Below are positions 10,105 through 22,700 of a DNA stretch of 64,000 nucleotides, piece by piece (within the stretch, counting starts at the first letter, position 1; each line of letters starts with the position of its first letter). The notes beneath the pieces are model-generated. The model saw only the letters and a program-made list of their open reading frames with translations, was not told the origin of the DNA and made no database searches. This stretch comes from Apiosordaria backusii (Eukaryota; Ascomycota; Sordariomycetes; Sordariales; Lasiosphaeriaceae): the NCBI GenBank assembly GCA_030549205.1, contig JAUKTV010000001.1, positions 4,154,001 through 4,218,000 of the forward strand, read 5' to 3'. A program made the position numbers and the translations under genes.

Positions 10105-11929
10105 ATGTCTGGCCTGGGTTCAGGCGCTGTTGCAGCGGGATCAACACCTCTCCCCCACCGCTCAGTAGCGAACATCCGGTCACCGCACACCAGCAGCAAT
10201 GTCAATCCGTCAACACCCGCCTCCAGCAGCCGCCCTCTCCCTTCTTCCAGTTTTGGCTCTCCGTCAAGTCTGAGAGCAGATGAAGACATCCTCATTCTCG
10301 AGCTTGGCACCCGCAAACTGCAAATAGGCTTTGCCGGGGATGCCTGTCCGAGGGGCACGGTCTGGTTCACGCCATCACAACTCCGCCGGGTGGGCGATTT
10401 TCGGGACTGGTCTTCCGAGTCCAAGACCAATGTGGACTGGAAGACCAAGAAAGTGACGGGCGAAAGGTGGTGGAGCAGGGATCATGAGCTCTGGGAATAT
10501 GATGTTCGAGAGGCGGATTTGGGGTTGATTGGGGACAAGGTGGAGAGAGCGCTGAGAGAGGCTCTTACAAGGTACGTTTGTTGTTTATCTTATCTGGGGA
10601 CAAGGGGAAGACGGCTAACAAGAAGACAGGTACATGTTGATTGACTCTCGGCCACGGAGAATGGTTTGCGTGCTGCCCTCTGGCCTGCCTCTTCCCATGT
10701 TATCAGCAGTGCTAGACAGCCTCTTTAGTCGGCTCCAGCCGCCAACCGTATCGCTACTCTCCTTGCCCGTCGCCTTAACAGTTGGTGCCGGGGTTCGCTC
10801 CAGTTTGATTGTTGATCTCGGCTGGAGGGAGACAGTTATCACCAGTGTTTGCGAGTTTCGCGAGGTCAACACCAGCCGCAGTGTCCGTGGAGGGAGATTG
10901 CTTGTGGAGCAGACACACAAACTTCTCGCCAAGCATCTCCCCGAGAACCAAAAGAAGAAGGCTGATAATACCTCCGACAACGCCGAAGATTACGATCTGA
11001 GCTTTGAGGAATGTAACGACATTGCTACTCGGATGGTATGGTGCAAGCCACATTTATCCTCTCCAGCAGCTCCCAAATCAGGCAAAGGTCTACCTACTCT
11101 TCACGAACAAGATGAATCAGACGTTGCGGCAGCCGGGTCCTCAACCGAGGCTTTAAAGACGGTCAGAATCCCGCTGCGATCATGTCGGTCGCCAACTACG
11201 ATAGAGCTACCCTGGGAGGCTCTCGCGGAACCCAGCGAGAATACCTTCTTTGACTCTCAGTATACGGAAAGCAGCTTCGACGACCACGAACTGCCACTAC
11301 CTTTGCTTGTCTACCGAAGTCTTCTCCATTTACCTCTTGATGTGCGGGCTCTCTGCATGTCTCGCATCATCTTCACCGGCGGTTGCGCCAGCGTTCTAGG
11401 ACTGCGTGGTCGTATCTTTGGCGAAGTATCAAAGCTAATAGAAGAGAGGGGCTGGGATGGTGTTCAAGGCAAGGGAGCGGATCAAATGCGGGCTAACCCG
11501 AAGCTGAGGGGCAAGAAGGGCAGCCGTCAAGCAAGCAGCGGCCCTAAGGGTGTCACCAGTCCGTCTGAAGCTGTGGAGAATCGGGAACAGGATGGAGTAT
11601 GGCACGATGCGGCCAACACTACCCATGATGTATGCCCTGTGGAAGAGCAGCTCAAGCGAGGGCAGGACACGAGACCAAGAGTTCAGGGGCGGATGAGAGC
11701 CATTGAGTCTGTTGGGGCGTGGAGCGGAGCGAGCTTGATAGCGCACCTTAAGGCGGCGCCTGTCTCGACCATTGAGCGCGAGGCTTGGTTGCAATACGGC
11801 GCTGCAGGAGCAAGCAAGCCCAGTGAGGTGGATCAGAAATCCGCCAGACAGAGCCTTGGACCTGGTGGCCTTATTAGGGGGTCTGCTGCGAGCAATTCCT
11901 GGACCTTGGGGGTCTGGGGGATGAATTGA
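10105..11929 (+). CDS. Actin-related protein, RO7/Arp10-like (dynactin)
   Basis: An actin-fold protein of 588 residues. Exons are 10105-10571 and 10630-11929; the 58-nt intron has a GGCTAACA branch point and a CAG acceptor. A 50-residue S/P-rich leader with LPHRSVANIR precedes the first actin motif ILELGTRKLQIGFAGD (about 54-69). Later come RRVGDF, the connecting VVDLG-like SSLIVDLGW (about 215), and IIFTGGCASVLGL (about 400), equivalent to the adenosine-binding GG loop of actin. The C-terminal GAWSGASLIA matches the WxGGS region. A disordered insertion of about 80 residues, rich in K, G and Q, lies before the C-terminus. Leader and motif spelling resemble fungal RO7/Arp10 (Arp11 of animals), the dynactin pointed-end subunit needed for dynein-driven nuclear movement. 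A chromatin-remodeller Arp (Arp9-like) is the main alternative. Confidence 0.72.
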
Positions 11930-13640
11930 TGGCCATTACTGCATCCCATCCTCAAACACTCCATTGCATTCTTAATTCCCTTGCTTTTCTCATTGGGTTA
12001 AAAGCTTTAAAAAGGGCTAGGTAGATATACCCCGCAAGTGCAGAACAAATAGTATTAATAGTTTTCTTCCATTTCTTAGGTGTCTTTGTCCTTCTTTCTT
12101 GCAGACGGCAATTGCAGAATAAACCGAATGGACTGTCGGGTATGGATGGTGCTCAGGGGAAGGACCACACCCTTGATGGAGAACGTCATATGTCCAGGTC
12201 GTTCTTGCTGAACAGAGATGATAACATCAGCCTCCACACCGAGATGGGCTGTTCGCTTGCCGTTCGATGCATTTGTCTCTTTCCCACTACAGCATGCAGC
12301 ACGTTCCTGCTTTACTAACATGTCCAGGCAATGGCGCCCTTTCCCTACGTGCCTAAAGAGGGCCGTGACTGGTTCATTACCAGGGGAAAGAAAGCACGAG
12401 ACGGCACTCGGAAGAGCACCTGAAATGTCTGGAAATGTTGGCCCAACTTTTCTTCTCTTTCAGCAATGCCATCATCACCCAAATCTGCTTCTCCGACCTC
12501 TTCTATTCTGACACATTCATCTTCGTTACTGTCTGCTGCTACTGCTGCTTGCGGCTTTGGCAAGACATTGTGTTGCTCTTCTGATTCCTGTCATCCTTCA
12601 TTGGCCGATTTTGCTTTTTGGTCCGCATCAACAACCACTTCTCGGCGGCGCCCATAACCACCTGTCGGCGCCCGCAGCCATTTCCACAACCAATCCCGGA
12701 AAATCACGGAATCTACCGGAGCTCCTCCCGGCATACGCAACGACATCCGGCCCCGCTTTTCCCGGCCTGCCCGGCTCTCCTGGAATACAAGGCCGCCGCA
12801 CTGGGTACAATTCGACTGAGCTCACGACTCACACACCAGAAGATTCACTTGACAACTCTGACAGCACTCAGCAAAAAGGATTCTCTCAAGTCTAAACTGT
12901 TCGATCTAGAGCACGTCACTTACAGTGACCACACCATCCTGTTTCACAACTCGGTAAGTGTATGAGTCTGTTTCTGTTCGGGTTCATTCCCATACTCCTC
13001 ACTATGCCTGATCCAACACCCCCGAAACAACGACACCATCCCGGCCCGGGGCCATGGCCATCTTGGATTCCGGCCCTTTCTGCGGAGAGGGTGACCTCCA
13101 AACTCCGCATCCCACATTTCGCTCCCGCATCCCGCTTCCACGTCACAACTCTCCATCTTGTTCATCACTGCATTTACCGTCGGGGGTCACCCTTTCTTTC
13201 AATACCTTGCTCCATAATTGTTCATTATGGCCGGTCACGTGGGCTGGCAAGGCTACCGGAAGATGGCCAGGAATTTCATCAGGGAGATGAGACGTCTCCA
13301 ACTTAACGATTACGAAGTTCCGGCGCCGTTTTCGGTGGCTGCAAAACATTGGTTGCAACCTGAGAGAGGAAGTTGGCGAGTGGTAGAGATCGTTGGCCCA
13401 GGCTCTTGCTGGGTATCAAGTGTCCCTCGACATTTGATGCCTTTATTCTTGGTTTCACAGTTGGAAAACCAAAAGCTAACAGATGCAAACAGTCCTTTCA
13501 TTTGGGCGACGACTTTGGTCACCTTTGTCAGTTTGCATCTCGAACTAAGACCCTGGATCAAGGGATACCCGACTTTGTTCCGTTGGTATTCTGAGAACGA
13601 CCATCGCTCGTACTATCTCTTTGCGGAGCTCGACATCAAC
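11930..13640. other. Intergenic plus probable spliced 5' leader of the next gene
   Basis: No conserved reading frame was recognised. Two splice-like signals suggest leader introns: a GTAAGT donor at 12954, and an AAGCTAACAGATGCAAACAG branch/acceptor ending at 13492. An open frame continues upstream of 13641 to 13218, but its translation is unlike a conserved protein and crosses the acceptor, so it is treated as untranslated leader. Confidence 0.5.
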
Positions 13641-16547
13641 ATGACGCGCTACCAGTACACGATTGATGAGCTCATGGCCGTCCGGGGAGCCCAAGTCTCA
13701 GTGCCTGCTCGCATGTCGTCTCTGGCCAACAACCCCGAACTTGGTATGGCTACTTCATTGACACACCTTTGGATTAGAGACGCTAACGTATTTGCAGCCG
13801 ACGTGGTCCGCGAGTCTGGAAGTGAGTCATCGACAGGCTACAAACCTGCGACTGGTAAGCATCGAGACGATTCTTCGACCACCTCCGATGAGCTCCTCTT
13901 CAAAGGAAACATCAGTCGTCGAGCATTGCGCGATATCACTCGAGGTTCAACTCGAGAGCCGACCCAAGAGTCCAGTCGTTTTGCCATGAGAGAGCCTCTT
14001 CGCCAAACAGTGCCTCAGCCCGCCCGCGAGCCTGCTCGTGAGGTGGCTCAGACGGTCGCTCCAATCGTTGCTCGAGAGACGATGCACGACCAGCAGCGCC
14101 CCACCGAATGGAGATACCACGGTCGGAGTGATTCGGAAGCCAATATCCCTGAGCCCATCCCAGCCCCTAGCGGTGACATGGCCCAGAGAAGCGAGGGGTT
14201 TCGACGATTCTACAAGGCCGTCGTGTCCCCCACCCACGTCCGTGTCACAGCTGGTGGCCGTATTGTTCCCAACACTCGAGGACCGCCGTCTCCCACCAAC
14301 AAGCGAGCAACTGATCACCCCGCTATCGAGAACCTGAGCTTGACCGACAAGACGGCTCATGGGAAATTGCCTGCCAACCAGCCTCCTATCGGGCCCATGG
14401 GACAGCCAATTCCTGTCATGCAGCAGTTTCTTCCCGGCTATCCTCCTGGGTTTCAACCAATCCAGGCTCCTGTGTCTTTCGTTCCCATGGCATTCAGTTC
14501 TCACATGCCCCCCGGCTTCCAGTTTGCTCAAGCCCCGACCACTCCAGCTACTTTGGCTCCGTTGCCCACGGGAAGCGCCGGCACTTCAAAGGACACTCCT
14601 GACCTCAAGGCCCCCGACACCCAGGGCGACGGTCGCATGGCTGGCGACAAGCAGGACAAGCCAAAGATCTCGCCTCCGGAGTACTTCGATTACACAAAGC
14701 CCTACTTTTACAACGGCCAGATCATCTACCCCATGACTTCCTCACTTGGCAATCCCATGGGCGGCCCCATGATGCCGATGCAAATGGTCGGTGTTCCCCA
14801 AGGCGTTCCTCCCCAGATGCAAGCTCCCATGATGCATCATGCATTGCCACATGGAGGAAACCAGATGATGTCTGCATCTCCTTTTTCGCAGCCCAGCCAC
14901 GGCTCGCACCAGATGCACAGTGGTGTCAATCCCATCGTACCGGCCAACTCGAACTTCGCTGCGCCAAGTATGGCTCCTCCTATCTCGTCGATCCGACCCA
15001 GCGAGATCACGAGGAAGCAGATTGCCAATTTCAAGCATTCTCTCAAGTATCATGAGGATCAACTGCAGTACAATCGTCACCAAATTGACGAGAAGGAAAT
15101 GGAGTCGAAGGCCCAGCAGTACCGCGAACACATCGCTACCTTTGAGGCGATTCTGAAACAACAGTTGGAGTATGAGGATACTGTCTTGAATCAGAACAAG
15201 CAGCTTTCTGGTCGAGATGATCAAAACCAACAGAAAGCTGTATCGGCTGATGGTGGGAGCGTGGCAGGTGAGATAGGCGCTCATCAAGGCCAGCATGAGC
15301 CGGAAGACACCATTCGGCGAAGGGTCGCATGCGGCCGACAGGGTATCAACACCAATATCGGCGAAGGCGGTAACGCGGTTTTCCAACGCCCCATTGCTGC
15401 AAGCCAGTCCTATGGTGAGCCCTCCAGACGGATCGGGATCCCCAGTGAGGCAGTCCTGGCTCCGGTTTTTGAGCCCCGCGGCAAATCACCCCATGAAGCT
15501 CTGGACGAGTCTGACGAGCGACTCAAGTCAGCAGGGGTCTGGAATTACGGTCCTAGTGTTCCGAACGTGGCAAACCGGGGCATCGCTCGATCTTTCAATC
15601 CACCGCTGTCACAGCAGCCTGTCCATGCCGAAGGAAGCAGGAGCATCGCCAGCATCTCTGGACAAGGTGGCTCGACGGACAGCTTTGGTACCACCGGGTC
15701 TATCAAGGGCAAGGGTACTGCCAGCGGCAGTGGAGGGAGTGGCCATACGAGATCAAGCTTTGGAGTGCCATATCTGCTTGGAACCCTCCCGAAAGGTCTT
15801 GATCCCCGCAAGGCGACGGATCATGACTACCAATATTCCCGAGCCCTGACCGAGGATGAGGTTCGCGCCCGCTACCTGTACTGGGGAAAAGCACCCGAGT
15901 CTGCTCTCAAAGGGCTTCCCAAGTTTGACGGAAAGCACTTCTATCGCGCTTCTCCTGTCAAGGAGCCCAGCAGTCCAGTTGCAACCCATCGCAACCCCAT
16001 CGCTCGTCCAGAGGGCGACCACGCCTATCGCCAGACCAAGTCTGACCAGGACCCTTTCAGACCAATGACTCCGGTGTACGATTCAGCTCCCAAGCCGGCG
16101 GTGGCGAGCGAGGATGGATATGCCATGGGCAGGCTCACTCGAAACGTCTCTTTCGAGACACAGGTCGACAGCAGTGGCCTTGAAGACGTGCCTACAGGTG
16201 ATTCTGCCGATCAACCGGAGACGGGTACAATCTTGCGAAACCGTGAAAATAGCGCGGATGCGGGCTCCATCGGGTCGATTGACCGGCGTTCAGAGAGATC
16301 TGGGTATGACCCCATCCCCGGTCCCTCCTCCCCGCATGGTTCTCTGCCTGACCCTTATGCCCATTTCTTTCAAAGTCCCAAATATCGCAGCTATGGACGC
16401 ACTGACACACTGATGCAGCGCCAGACTGTGGCAGACGGTTCTGAAAAAGGGTCCCACGATCAGCGCGGTTTCATCGACTACGGCGCAGGCAGTTCTGCCT
16501 CACTATTCGGGCCACGCGGCAGCTTCCTTGAGCCCTTCGATCAGTAA
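13641..16547 (+). CDS. Large disordered protein with N-terminal eIF4E-binding motif
   Basis: Start chosen at 13641 (MTRYQYTIDELM), because the open frame upstream to 13218 looks like leader. A 54-nt intron at 13744-13797 (GTATGG donor, CGCTAACG branch, GCAG acceptor) is frame-neutral and removes an odd segment, giving NPELADVVRES. The protein is about 950 residues to the stop at 16547. YTIDELM at residues 6-12 fits the canonical eIF4E-binding consensus YxxxxL-hydrophobic and sits at the extreme N-terminus, as in 4E-T/Caf20-like translational regulators. A second conserved-looking block, LFKGNISRRALRDI, lies near residues 75-90. The middle is P/M/Q-rich (about 300-460), followed by a predicted coiled-coil stretch with HEDQLQYNRHQIDEKE (about 470-510). 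The rest is disordered. A role in mRNA translation or decay is inferred, not shown. The C-terminus may extend to 16725 by splicing (see next entry). Confidence 0.7.
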   Translation: MTRYQYTIDELMAVRGAQVSVPARMSSLANNPELGMATSLTHLWIRDANVFAADVVRESGSESSTGYKPATGKHRDDSSTTSDELLFKGNISRRALRDITRGSTREPTQESSRFAMREPLRQTVPQPAREPAREVAQTVAPIVARETMHDQQRPTEWRYHGRSDSEANIPEPIPAPSGDMAQRSEGFRRFYKAVVSPTHVRVTAGGRIVPNTRGPPSPTNKRATDHPAIENLSLTDKTAHGKLPANQPPIGPMGQPIPVMQQFLPGYPPGFQPIQAPVSFVPMAFSSHMPPGFQFAQAPTTPATLAPLPTGSAGTSKDTPDLKAPDTQGDGRMAGDKQDKPKISPPEYFDYTKPYFYNGQIIYPMTSSLGNPMGGPMMPMQMVGVPQGVPPQMQAPMMHHALPHGGNQMMSASPFSQPSHGSHQMHSGVNPIVPANSNFAAPSMAPPISSIRPSEITRKQIANFKHSLKYHEDQLQYNRHQIDEKEMESKAQQYREHIATFEAILKQQLEYEDTVLNQNKQLSGRDDQNQQKAVSADGGSVAGEIGAHQGQHEPEDTIRRRVACGRQGINTNIGEGGNAVFQRPIAASQSYGEPSRRIGIPSEAVLAPVFEPRGKSPHEALDESDERLKSAGVWNYGPSVPNVANRGIARSFNPPLSQQPVHAEGSRSIASISGQGGSTDSFGTTGSIKGKGTASGSGGSGHTRSSFGVPYLLGTLPKGLDPRKATDHDYQYSRALTEDEVRARYLYWGKAPESALKGLPKFDGKHFYRASPVKEPSSPVATHRNPIARPEGDHAYRQTKSDQDPFRPMTPVYDSAPKPAVASEDGYAMGRLTRNVSFETQVDSSGLEDVPTGDSADQPETGTILRNRENSADAGSIGSIDRRSERSGYDPIPGPSSPHGSLPDPYAHFFQSPKYRSYGRTDTLMQRQTVADGSEKGSHDQRGFIDYGAGSSASLFGPRGSFLEPFDQ

Positions 16548-16725
16548 GAACCAGTCCCCTGAAATTGCTGATACGAACCACGGCGGTGGTGTCCTGATCT
16601 CTCCTGGTCTACGGAAGCGGGGAGAGAATTTGCCCCCGAGCTCGCTGGAAGACCAGTTCAAAAGGTTGATGACGTTGGAGGAGTCTCCGGAAAGCACCAA
16701 CCTCGCATCGAATTTTGACTCGTAA
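16544..16725 (+). other. Candidate last intron and terminal exon of the preceding gene
   Basis: The stop at 16545-16547 overlaps a good donor, GTAAGA at 16544. Splicing to the AG at 16640 removes 97 nt and puts the following open frame in phase. This adds a charged C-terminus beginning SLEDQFKRLM and ending NLASNFDS at 16725; the joined length (2934 nt) is a multiple of three. The terminal segment looks like genuine coding sequence. The acceptor is weak (CCCCCGAG), so the call is tentative. Confidence 0.45.
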
Positions 16726-19700
16726 GATTATTCAACAATGGTTATTGCTAGACATGGATGAGGAAGAAGTGGAAGTGTTATTCAGGGGTTATCAGTGTAT
16801 TGATATTGTGGGAAACAACAGCAGCATTCGATCGGAGGAGGGATTATCTGTTTCACGCCATACTTGATGGTTTCAGTGGCTACATGCCAATTAGTTGATA
16901 GATGCTCGCCGTCTAATGATGTTTATCGGCCGAGGAGTATGCTATACCAAGGGCAGCTTACTATTAGATCAGGGAATAGGTCTTCCGTAGCACAAAAAGA
17001 TTATGTATTTGTTTCTGTACCTGTCTTTTGTTGAAGGGAAAATCTTGTTTGTGTCTGGGTCTCTTCGCTCGTTTAACAAAACGGTACTTTGCGCTGAACT
17101 GCATCCGGTACAGGCCCCAGCTGCTTTCTGTGTGTAAGGTAGGGAAGACAGTGCCTCCGGCTCTGTTCAGCCCTGATTTCTCTCCACAACTCAATCGTGA
17201 TCAAGTTGCGAAGTAGCTAGCCCGCCAAGCAAGTAAGGAGGAAGATGAATCGGGGCTAAGATAGGTAGGGCAAGCTGCATCTCACTGGCACGAGGTGAGA
17301 TTAGACTCGGCCCATATGGTGAAGGCCTTGTTGCTCAGCTCTTGTTGTTAGCCTTTGGTCTACCTAAGAATAAGGTTCGGTGAGTATTCTCGTACCTATA
17401 TGATCCGGGGTTATTAGACAGTGAAGAGGAGGCATGTTTGTTCTTTTTTTAGCCACGTTCTAGTCTTCGCTCCTGCTTGGTTGGTGATAGTGGCGGCGGT
17501 GGGTGGGTGAGGGTGGTGGTGGTGAGGACGACATTGGAGATGGTGGTGAGGACGACATTGGGGGATGGTGGCGAGATGGTTCGTCCCATGTGTGTTTGTT
17601 TAGGGGGGCTTGAGAGAGTGACTTTTATGTTGAGGTAGGGTAAGGTGGGTAGGTAGGTAGGTATACACAACATGGGGTGGTGATCTCAGGTGATGGAGGT
17701 TTGTTGGTAGGTTTTGTTGCTGCCACCATGAGGTAGGTAGGTAGTCAGATACCTAGTGACAGAGTAGAGTAGGTACTTTACCTGGCAGAGGAAGACAAAG
17801 TGTGAAAGTGATACCAGTGAGTAAGGTAGGTAGGTAGAGGAGATGTGTGCAACATGGTTGTTGGGTACCAGGTAAAGACAAGGTTTGCGAAGTACGTACA
17901 TACATACTTGAAGATATTAACTTTAGGCAGTGTGTCATAAGATACCTAGGCTCATAGTAGGAGGAGGTGACTGGACATGTTGGGATAATGGGTACCAGGT
18001 AGTAGGTAAGTTTGCCAATACTCGAAGCTATTACCATTACTAGGGACGCTATCACCAACACCAGTCCTATGCAAACTTCTCCTCCCTACTTCCCATCTTC
18101 CTGTATGTAGGCAGGGCCCGTTATGTGTGTGTGTGTGTTCGTTTTCTGTCAAACATGTGTCCCCTTTTGCTCCTTACTTCCCTCACAGCCCGCAGTGAAG
18201 AGCCCTACAGTAGTCAGCCCTGGCTATCTTCGCCATTGAGTGTGTGGTCGTCTGAAGCAAGATATGCAAGAAGCAGCATCGGTATCACGTACAAACAGCA
18301 TGAGGTTTTTGTTCACCGAACAGTCTCTTTCAGGGGTACAGTTTGGTGTGTAACGTGTGTAGCCTGGATGTATATCCTTTGTCACGCTGTGCGAGAGAGG
18401 TCGGCAAAAGACTGAAGCTGGGTTTGGGTGGTGGTGGGAAGAGTACCGAGTACACCGGCGATAAGCGAGACTGGGATGTGCGGGAAGGAGTGGGTGTCCA
18501 TTTGGAGTAAGGTACTGTATCTTGACTTCGCTGCCCTGTCTGTGATCAGCTCTCGTCCTCCTTTTGCGCTTGTGCCCCCTCCCCGTTTACTCATCTGACC
18601 TGTTTAATGAGCATCCCCGTGCGGTAAGGAAGTCGCCGACTCTTGCTTCTTGGACAGCAGGAGAACCCCACCGTTTCTCGGTTGGTGTCTCCTCCGTGAA
18701 GAAAAACAAATCAGCGGTAGTAGGTTGGTTCCCCAAGAACTGCCGGTCAAGCAATCCCGGACCCCTGATCTGACCTGACCCACCCCGAGAGTTGCTGCGG
18801 TACTCAATGTTCCTCTTCTTGTTGGTGTACATCAACGACACAGTGTTCTTCGCTGCTTGCGATGCGAGCGATACGGACGGGAGGTAATGCTGACCCCGAT
18901 CGGAGCACCATGGCTGGGACGAGGCGGTGAAAAGCCATGTACTGAACAAGCAAAGAGCCGCCCGACCTCGCGGAGATCGGAGCCAGCGGCGGGCAGCGGC
19001 AGGCACAGAGCAACCCATGGAAGCAAACACCCATCCATCCTCAAACATGATAGAATTATCAACAAATCAAGGCTACAGATGGCCTGAGACATTAGATTAG
19101 CCGAAGAGAGGGAGAGAGAAAGAGAAAACTTTTTCTCAAATTGCTTTTTTTCCAACAATTTCATCCAGTGTCCTTCGTCCAGCCGACCTTGCAGCCCCAC
19201 TTCAGGGAAGGAGTTTGCTGTCATAGTCCCGTCGCAAACCTGCATGTTTTTGCTTTCTCGACCCATGCTAGAGATGGATAACATCAAGTTCTGTGGTTGC
19301 CACTAGGATCCTTCGACTGCCACGAAACCAGTATCGATATTGCGCTAGAGCCTAGAGGCCTGATGAAGCCTGAAGGAGTCACGGAACTGGGGCTTTCCAT
19401 TGCAGCAACAATGTTACACAAACCTGGACATGGAATAATACCTTATAGCGGGGCACCAAAAGCCACGAGTGCATGCTACCTATCCGTTGCTCTCATATGG
19501 GACCTCAGGTATCAACCCAAGTCTCAACGGCAAAAGGACCCAGTCTCACAGAGCATTAGGCTGACGTTGTTGCTTTCCGGGGCGCCCGCGTCGTACAGCG
19601 CTCTGACGATTCGACGATCATAGGACGACAGGTGCAGGCCATTGGCCCGCCCTGGACCAGCACGGACAGTCGCATTTCTTGCGCGCACCTCGTCCATGGC

Positions 19701-22700
19701 CCGATGGATTTCTTGCGCTGTCGACGGCGACACACAGCAAAGGATCCCATGTTGACTTCCGCCGAAGCCGCGCCGCGGAGATGGCTGGGAAGACGCCTCG
19801 TTCCGAGTCCCCCTCGCGAGGTGCCCTTTGAGGCTCCAAAACAGGGCGGACGTGGGTAATTCCAAGACAAATCCAAGACATACCAACCGTCAACACAACG
19901 GGTGAAATGTGTCACGGAAGTTCTGTTCCTCAGCATTTCTCACCCATGTCGAGGGCTTGGTGGGGAAGGAGGGGTGGTTGCACAAGAGAACGAGACCCTT
20001 TCAGTGGAAGCCTCTTCCCTATTCTATTGACGTCGCTCGGCTCGAGTTGCTGACTGAAAACACAGTTCTGCAAACCCCTGATCTGATCTCACTACATTAG
20101 ATAGGCAGCCCGAGCAGGATACTCGAAAGAGCCACCTATTTATACAGACCCCGCATTAGGCCCTGTCACCGCGCCGACTTTGTTGAGAATACCCAACGGA
20201 ACCACAGAACGACCTCGCAGCTACTGCGTCATTGCCACACCAGCATCAGCGGCATCAGGTACAGTCACTGTTCTGTATTTGTACATCCCATTTGGGGAAA
20301 GAGGGTGTAGATGCCCGATCAGTGCCGGTGTGATTTGTCAGACTCCCCTTCTTGTGATGTGGTAACAAAAACACAAACGCAGCTGGAAAAGCCGCCGACC
20401 AGCTTACCTAGCATGAGTCTCCCGCACGCCATCCAAGAGAGAAGACGCGATGAGACACGGCAACTGTGCCGAGCAACCGTATCTCGGGCATATACACCCA
20501 GATTTCTTGGTATCCGTGACTGCTTAGAACCCCCGAAATGGGGCCTTGGTAGCGTCCTTTGCAGAGGAAATAAAACGCCTCTTTTCTCAAGCGCCAACGG
20601 CCATCATCGTTTGTCTAGAGGCCGTTGTGATGTGGCGGCCGTGGCAGAGGGTAGACGCGGATTGTTTAAAGCATGCGTGAGCAAGGTGATGGGAAGTTCT
20701 ACGCCCCTTGGATGTGGCTATCAAGCCTCACGGGTCAAGAAGCCACCAGCACTGTGGGTTGTGCAACTTTCCTCTGACGCCTCTTGACAATCAATGCCAT
20801 TGTGTTGACGATTTGGGAAAGGGAAAGCTGTCCCCCTGACACCTCTAATCGACGATGTCCTGCAGGAACAAGGGCTCCTTGCAGGGAGATGAACACCCGC
20901 CCTCACCAACCCGGGCCGAACACTTGATGACTACGAAGAGAAGGCACAAGTCGGTCCGTCAGGAGGCTCCCAATACAGAAAGGACGCCCTACAGCTCTGA
21001 GCCGCTCCGGATCTTCCAAGGGATGAATGCGTTCGTTTCCACCCTTCGACGTTCAGGGGTAAGCAAGGTACAGAAACTGGGGGAGAGACAGAGAGGGTGA
21101 AGAGTCGGAGGGGGCACGATATGTTTGCTCGCTCGCACTTGCGGGTCAATGTTGAGTGACTCGATGGCGAGTTCCCCGATCACAACGACTGGTCAGCTTG
21201 GTTTGGTTGTGAGCTGGTGATGCTGGGATATTATGATCAATCAAATCATGAAAGCCCAAACAGACGTCGTCACAACCAAGATCCCGGTACCCTACTTCAA
21301 GAGAGGGCACTAAACTATCCAAACTGAGCTAGTTGATGCTGATCTAGTGCCCAGATCTCGAACAGACGACGCTTGAACCAATCCCGAGACGGTTCGGTCT
21401 CGTCAGAAAATGCGGGGAATCTTCGTATCATTTTGTGGTTGGAGGTTGCGGCTGGGAATGACGACAAGAATGGGTTGCTTCTTCATCGCATGCACACGCG
21501 GAGCAGATACGATCAGGAGATACGACGCCGAGAAATCGGGGCGTGTTATGCCTTAGTCAGGGTACCTTAGCTGGGCCAGGGATAAGCAAAGAGAGGTGCC
21601 TGCGGTGAGAAGTCTCAGACTTGATGAGAGCGAGACAGGATCAGACAATGGAATAGTTCCGTTCGACGACGAAGAAGATCGGTCGACCAGGTGGGTGGGT
21701 AGGGCATCGTCAGGCATGATGAACATGCTGGGGAAGCGGTAGTCGTCGACGCCATGGTAGCTGTTTGTGTGAGAGGAGGCTTGAGAAGACAAGATGTTTG
21801 CTCCAGGTCATGACAGAAGAGGACAGAAAGAGGCGCTATACTTTCCGTTTTTCCCTTTCAGCCCATTCGGAGAAGTGCCTCGAGAGGAAAGAACAAGTGC
21901 CCTTTCGCCCTTGGCAAGCACGACCAAAGCGGTTGGCAGCACATCATGGACAGTGTCAATATCAAAACGCGACAACGTCAGCTTAAGGTTATCAACAAGT
22001 TGGAAATCACTCTAGAATTCAGGGTCTGAGATGCCCCACTCACCCACCCACGCTATGCCTTTCGCACGCTGACCCTTGACGTGTGGTTGTGGCTTGCCCA
22101 AGCCCAGATCCGCCGTTGTCATTGGTCAGCTTCCAGGGTTGGCACTCAACTTCCCCAACACCATCCCCGAATCAACAGGCACGAAGGTGGTATCCTCTGG
22201 CTATCTTGGTTCCCAGATCGTTGGATCTCGCCGAGACTGGACAGCCACTGCAGCTCTGTCACCTTCTGGGAATGCCGGCTCCCAATCTGGGAAACCCGAC
22301 TGGCCTGTTGTTTGTTTCCCTATTATTTATCTTGCCGTTATGCTGGTGTTTACCTACTCTAAGGTAGCCAGGAACAAGGGTGGTCGGCATCGCCCTGCCG
22401 AACAGGTCTAGGACCAATTTGCCTGCTCGTTGACCCTCTCGATGTCGTCCCGCTCCCTCGACTTCGTCCAGAAGCCAGTGCTGACTGAGAGAGAGAACAG
22501 ACGAGACCTTGGGATCTTCACTCTCCGCAAAGTCAAACCTCAGCAGACCACAGAAGGACGCACGTTGGGTCCCCAGACTTGGTCTCATCGTGAAGGAGGG
22601 GGCTGCGACAACGACAAGTCGATCGGCCACACACCTTGATACTTGGCTGTCTCACTTGTGCTCGGTCTCTTAGTGAGGGAAACCCATCATTCCTCTCCGT

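Noticed and set aside
12345..12965. Several overlapping open frames between the Arp-like and eIF4E-motif genes
   Set aside because: They compete in different phases on both strands, have no domain-like sequence and fall in a region with leader-type splice signals.
13218..13640. Upstream in-frame extension of the eIF4E-motif protein
   Set aside because: It crosses a strong branch point/acceptor ending at 13492, and its translation lacks conserved character.
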